A DNA stretch of 9,956 nucleotides from an uncultured Alistipes sp. Its GTDB lineage: Bacteria; Bacteroidota; Bacteroidia; Bacteroidales; Rikenellaceae. The stretch lies in assembly GCA_949840605.1 (NCBI GenBank), contig CATKXN010000106.1, positions 1-9,956 on the forward strand, read 5' to 3'. A program made the position numbers and the translations under genes. The notes beneath the pieces are model-generated. The model saw nothing but the letters and a program-made list of their open reading frames with translations, was not told the DNA's origin and did not search any database. How positions within the stretch are numbered: the stretch's first letter is position 1; each line of letters starts with the position of its first letter. Below are positions 6,594-9,956 of this stretch, piece by piece.

Positions 6594-6626
6594 CAAAGAT
6601 AAGAATAATCTCCGAATAACCAACAC
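6594..6626 (-). promoter_or_regulatory. Predicted promoter of the transmembrane regulator
   Basis: On the minus strand TTG (6623-6621) is followed after 19 bp by TATCTTTG (6601-6594), a perfect -7 box for Bacteroidetes. The start site should lie near 6587, giving a leader of about 124 nt. The upstream half matches the speA promoter at 21 of 24 positions. Confidence 0.68.
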
Positions 6627-6700
6627 CGCCTTTTCGGTCCGCCCGTTCCATTCCCCGGGCAGCGACACCGGCGAGGGGGTGTTTCCGGTGGTTTTCCGCC

Positions 6701-6718
6701 CGCCGGAAGATTCCGGCG
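6701..6718. repeat. 18-bp palindrome followed by a T run
   Basis: CGCCGGAA and TTCCGGCG form perfect 8-bp arms around GA. Eight T start 8 bp later on the plus strand. No plus-strand gene precedes it, so a plain terminator is hard to justify. An operator upstream of susC and of the minus-strand promoter is the more natural reading; premature termination of a short susC-strand transcript is the alternative. Confidence 0.5.
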
Positions 6719-6730
6719 CGTCTACTTTTT

Positions 6731-6759
6731 TTTGAAAGTTAGAAAATATTAATATATTG
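6731..6759 (+). promoter_or_regulatory. Weak candidate promoter for susC
   Basis: TTTG at 6731-6734, an 18-bp spacer and TATATTG at 6753-6759 resemble the Bacteroidetes promoter, but the -7 box lacks one T and the spacer is short. It is the only plus-strand TTTG in the intergenic region. It would give a leader of about 170 nt. An activator-dependent promoter with a poor core match is also plausible. Confidence 0.22.
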
Positions 6760-6937
6760 ATAATCAATAAATTATATTTTCGGAAACGGGTTTTCGGTTT
6801 ACAATTACCTGTTGAATATTTTTCCATGTCGCAGCGGTTGTTTATTTTTATTTAGAAGAAGCGAAGGGGGCTTTTCACCGAATTTTTAATAATCGGCCAT
6901 ACCTATTTTATAATAATAACCTAAAATCTGATTTCCT

Positions 6938-9900
6938 ATGGTACATGTATGCAACAAGCTGCAATCGGGTTGCCGGACAGGATGGATGCTGCTGCTTGCG
7001 GCGGTCCTGCTGACCGTCTCGGCTCCGGTCCTGGCCCAGCAGCGGGCGACCGTGACGGGAACGGTCACCGACCAGTCGGGACAGCCCGTTATCGGAGCTA
7101 CGGTCATCGAGCAGGGCACCACCAACGGTGCCACGACGGGCGTAGACGGCACTTATACCCTCAAACTCAGAGGGGGGGGGAATTCCGTTAGCCTGATTTT
7201 CCAGTCGCTGGGATTCGTTTCGCAGACGGTCGCCGTCAACGGCCGCACGAAGGTCGACGTGAAGCTCAGCGAGGATGCCGTGGCCCTCGACGCCGTGGTG
7301 GCGATCGGTTACGGCACGGTCAAACAGAAGGACCTCACGACGGCCGTGTCGATCGTCAAGACCGACGACCTCGCGCGCCGTCCGATCACCTCGGCTTCCG
7401 GAGCCCTGCAGGGTAAGGCCGCCGGTGTGCAGGTCATCCAGCCCAACGGCTCGCCCGGTCAGGGCATGGTGGTCCGCGTGCGCGGCGCTTCGTCCATCTC
7501 GTCGAGCAACGACCCGCTCTATGTGGTCGACGGCGTCCCCGTAGGCGAGGGCAACTACGCCATCGCTTACCTCTCGCCCAACGAGATCGAGTCGATGCAG
7601 GTGCTTAAAGACGCTTCGTCAGCCGCCATCTACGGTTCGCGCGCCGCCAACGGCGTGGTGCTCATCACCACCAAACAGGGCAGCCGGAAGATGGGTCCCG
7701 AAATCTCGTTCTCGACCTTCGTCGGCATTTCGAAGGTTACCAAGAGTTTCGACGTGCTCAACGCCCGGCAATACCGCGACCTGATGGAGGAGAACGGCGC
7801 CGTTTCGGGGCTTCCGGCCGATCTGACCGACCGGACCGACTGGTTCGACGAAACCTATTCGACGGGCGTCAATCAGAACTACCAGTTCTCGGTCTCCAAC
7901 GGCGACGAGAATTCGTCCTACTACGTCGGAGGAGGCTATACCGACGAGACGGGTGTCATCAACACCACCTCTTCGGAGCGTTACAACGTGAAGGCCAGCT
8001 TCGACAAGAAAATCTTCAAATGGGTGTCGGCCAACGCCTCGACGACCTTCTCGCACTACACCACCCGGGGTTCCATCATCTCGGGACAGGGCGCCAACCG
8101 CGCCGGCGTGGTCGTTTCGGCCGTCACGACCCCGACCGATGCGCCGATCTGGGACCCGGAGAACCCCCAGCAGTACAACAACAACTTCTACGGCGCGAAC
8201 CTCACCTCGCCCCTCGAAAACATGGCCCGCACGGACTTCGACCGCAACGTCACCGACCGTCTGCTGCTCTCCGGCGGCCTGACGTTCTTCCTGGCCAAGG
8301 GGCTGACCTTCAAATCGACGGTCTCGATGGACCGCCGCTGGGTCCACTCGTCGTCGTTCCTCGACCCGATCCGCACCTCCTACGGCCGGACGCAGCACGG
8401 AACCGCTTCGGACACCCGTTCCGACGACATGCGCATGGTCTACGACAACATCCTCACCTGGAACAAGTCCTTCGACCGCCACAACCTCGAGGTGATGGCC
8501 GGCACGTCGGCCACGACCTCCGTGTGGGAGCAGCTGTCGGGCTCGCGCTCCTACTTCTCGTCGACCAACAACAACGCCATCCCCAATCTCAACGGCGGCA
8601 ACAACGGCGGCGTCCGCGGCCAGAGCTACGGCAAATCGGAGTGGTCGATCATGTCCTATCTGGCGCGCGTGTCGTACAACTTCGACAGCCGCTACCTCGT
8701 GACGGCCAATTTCCGCGCCGACGGTTCCTCGAAGCTGGCTCCCGGCCACCGCTGGGGCTATTTCCCGTCGTTCTCGGGAGCCTGGCGCATCTCGGGCGAG
8801 AAGTTCCTGCGCGACGTGCGCTGGATCAACGACCTCAAACTGCGCGCCGGATGGGGACAGACCGGCAACCAGGCCGGCCTAACGGAGTACGGCTGGATGC
8901 AGCAGTACAGCACGAACTACTACGACTGGACGCTCACCGAGAACGCCCACGCCGTGCCGACCGTCGGCGGACGCAGCAACATCAAGAACCAGGACCTGAC
9001 CTGGGAGACCACCTCGCAGACCAACGTCGGGCTGGACTTCGCGCTGCTGAACAACCGGCTGAGCCTGTCGCTCGACTACTACTACAAGTACACCAAGGAC
9101 ATGCTGATGAGCGTGCCCCTGCCGTCGCCCTATCCGAACATCACGCGCAACGACGGCGAGATGTCGAACCAGGGCTTCGAGATCACCCTGTCGTCGGTCA
9201 ACATCGCCCGGAAGGATTTCAACTGGTCGACCGACCTGAACGTTTCGCTCAACCGCAACAAGCTCGAAAAACTCGACCTGAAGCAGGTTTACTACTACGC
9301 CAAGACCTCCGACGCCACCAACGACAACGTCGTGCGCATGACGCCGGGCCATCCGCTCTCGATGTTCTGGGGATATGTCTCCAAGGGCGTCGATCCCGAG
9401 ACGGGCGACCTGATGTACGAGGACCGCAACGGCGACGGCGAGATCACGCCCCTGGACAAGACCTGGATCGGCAACGCCAATCCCAAGTTCACGTTCGGCA
9501 TGACCAACAATTTCTCGTGGCGGGGGATCAACCTGAACATCCTCATCACGGGGTCCTACGGCAACGACATCTTCAACGCCTCGCGCATCGAGACCGAGGG
9601 CATGACCACGGCCAACAACCAGACCACCGCGGTGCTGCGCCGCTGGCGCATCCCGGGACAACGGACCGACGTGTTCCGCTCGGACAATCCGTCGTGGAAC
9701 GTGAAGAACTCGACCTACTGGGTGGAGGACGGATCGTACCTCAAGGTGAAGAACATCACCCTGTCCTACGACATCACCTCGCCCAAGCTCAAGCGCATCA
9801 ACATCTCGCGCATCCAGCCTTACGTCTCGCTTCAGAACTTCATCACCTGGACCGGCTATTCGGGTTACGACCCGGAGGTGAGCCAGTCGGAGAGCGCCAC

Positions 9901-9956
9901 GCAGATGGGCATCGACTGGGGAACCTATCCCAACGTCCGCACGGTGGTCGTGGGCC
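6938..9956 (+). CDS. SusC/RagA-type TonB-dependent outer-membrane transporter (last few residues missing)
   Basis: An outer-membrane barrel that imports glycans, peptides or other nutrients with a SusD-like lipoprotein lid, powered by TonB. From ATG 6938 there are 1006 residues to the edge; the ending (GIDWGTYPNVRTVVVG) is typical of the last strand, so only about 5-10 residues are missing. Signal peptide 1-33 (cleavage after VLA, before QQ). A carboxypeptidase-regulatory-like beta-sandwich lies at about 38-112, with GTVTDQSGQPVIGATV and VDGTYTLKL. A TonB-box-like segment (AVVAIGYGT) comes next, then the plug domain with the SusC signature DPLYVVDGVP and VLKDASSAAIYGSRAANG (about 222-239). 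The rest is the barrel, including a calcium-loop-like DRNGDGEITPLD at 829-840. There is no STN domain, so an anti-sigma partner is unlikely. A G9 run encodes residues 79-81 (see the separate feature). The substrate cannot be inferred. It is divergent from a membrane regulator that may control it. Confidence 0.95.
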   Translation, partial: MVHVCNKLQSGCRTGWMLLLAAVLLTVSAPVLAQQRATVTGTVTDQSGQPVIGATVIEQGTTNGATTGVDGTYTLKLRGGGNSVSLIFQSLGFVSQTVAVNGRTKVDVKLSEDAVALDAVVAIGYGTVKQKDLTTAVSIVKTDDLARRPITSASGALQGKAAGVQVIQPNGSPGQGMVVRVRGASSISSSNDPLYVVDGVPVGEGNYAIAYLSPNEIESMQVLKDASSAAIYGSRAANGVVLITTKQGSRKMGPEISFSTFVGISKVTKSFDVLNARQYRDLMEENGAVSGLPADLTDRTDWFDETYSTGVNQNYQFSVSNGDENSSYYVGGGYTDETGVINTTSSERYNVKASFDKKIFKWVSANASTTFSHYTTRGSIISGQGANRAGVVVSAVTTPTDAPIWDPENPQQYNNNFYGANLTSPLENMARTDFDRNVTDRLLLSGGLTFFLAKGLTFKSTVSMDRRWVHSSSFLDPIRTSYGRTQHGTASDTRSDDMRMVYDNILTWNKSFDRHNLEVMAGTSATTSVWEQLSGSRSYFSSTNNNAIPNLNGGNNGGVRGQSYGKSEWSIMSYLARVSYNFDSRYLVTANFRADGSSKLAPGHRWGYFPSFSGAWRISGEKFLRDVRWINDLKLRAGWGQTGNQAGLTEYGWMQQYSTNYYDWTLTENAHAVPTVGGRSNIKNQDLTWETTSQTNVGLDFALLNNRLSLSLDYYYKYTKDMLMSVPLPSPYPNITRNDGEMSNQGFEITLSSVNIARKDFNWSTDLNVSLNRNKLEKLDLKQVYYYAKTSDATNDNVVRMTPGHPLSMFWGYVSKGVDPETGDLMYEDRNGDGEITPLDKTWIGNANPKFTFGMTNNFSWRGINLNILITGSYGNDIFNASRIETEGMTTANNQTTAVLRRWRIPGQRTDVFRSDNPSWNVKNSTYWVEDGSYLKVKNITLSYDITSPKLKRINISRIQPYVSLQNFITWTGYSGYDPEVSQSESATQMGIDWGTYPNVRTVVVG
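7172..7180 (+). repeat. G9 homopolymer inside susC (possible phase-variation tract)
   Basis: Nine consecutive G encode Gly79-Gly81, in the loop between two strands of the N-terminal sandwich domain. At nine G the frame is open. One extra G would bring TAG (7189-7191) into frame, and one fewer G would bring TGA (7194-7196) into frame. It is the only G run of this length in the window. Confidence 0.65.

Larger units (their letters stand above)
6464..6937. other. Divergent control region between the membrane regulator and susC
   Basis: This 474-bp stretch has no credible gene. From left to right it holds the regulator's leader (6464 to about 6587) with repeated CGGCAC/GTGCCG half-sites, a minus-strand promoter (6594-6626), a GC-rich stretch with an 18-bp palindrome (6701-6718), a run of eight T (6726-6733), and an AT-rich tract to the susC start. 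The AT-rich tract presumably contains the susC promoter, but only a poor match is visible. A minus-strand frame at 6579-6827 overlaps the promoter and has no recognisable features. Confidence 0.7.

Noticed and set aside
6579..6827. A small minus-strand frame (82 codons) upstream of the regulator gene
   Set aside because: It covers the consensus promoter and both palindromes, has no domain or signal, and no ribosome-binding support.
7619..8749. A 376-codon minus-strand frame within susC (and another at 8879-9661)
   Set aside because: Both are antisense to continuous SusC sequence with family signatures and show only low-complexity Val/Gly/Arg composition.
1..9956. CRISPR arrays, tRNA or rRNA genes, insertion sequences, phage attachment sites
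   Set aside because: Reading both strands showed no spaced identical repeats, no cloverleaf or ribosomal sequence, and no transposase or terminal inverted repeats.

Overview
The window looks like the chromosome of a GC-rich member of the Bacteroidales, most likely Alistipes or a close relative (Rikenellaceae). The evidence is a SusC/RagA-type outer-membrane protein, a sigma-54 activator / LptE / TPR / SecG gene cluster of the kind found in Bacteroidetes, Bacteroidetes-type promoters (TTTG, about 20 bp, TAnnTTTG) and high-GC codon use interrupted by AT-rich control regions. The genus assignment is inference; no taxonomic marker gene is present.

Layout. (1) Positions 1-1060, minus strand: the first 353 residues of a biosynthetic arginine decarboxylase (SpeA), cut by the left edge. 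(2) Positions 1061-1278: divergent control region with one recognisable promoter in each direction and a 15-bp palindrome that also fits the GG-N10-GC spacing of a sigma-54 promoter. (3) Positions 1279-4615, plus strand: a tight five-gene operon encoding a membrane-anchored HU-like protein, a sigma-54 enhancer-binding protein without a sensory domain, an LptE-like lipoprotein, a small TPR protein and SecG. Gaps are 0, 3, 7 and 12 nt, so co-transcription is likely. The end of the TPR gene turns abruptly AT-rich and contains a promoter-like sequence in front of secG. The theme is envelope biogenesis (LPS delivery, protein export) plus a regulator of unknown signal. (4) Positions 4616-4801: a purine-rich array of degenerate 11-bp repeats followed by a strong hairpin terminator shared by two convergent units. 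(5) Positions 4802-6463, minus strand: a membrane-spanning regulator with a periplasmic TPR-like part and a cytoplasmic coiled coil plus helix-turn-helix (DUF6377-like). (6) Positions 6464-6937: a 474-bp divergent control region with a good minus-strand promoter, a palindrome at its predicted start site, a second palindrome and an AT-rich tract. (7) Positions 6938-9956, plus strand: a SusC/RagA TonB-dependent transporter, complete except for a few C-terminal residues. Its SusD partner would lie beyond the right edge.

How the parts fit. The divergent membrane regulator probably controls the susC-led nutrient-uptake locus. The most striking observation is a run of nine G in the susC coding sequence, with a stop codon in each of the two alternative frames within 16 bases of the run, which is the layout of a slipped-strand on/off switch. 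The second is a 24-bp element, identical at 21 positions, that forms the upstream half of two otherwise unrelated promoters (speA and the regulator gene).
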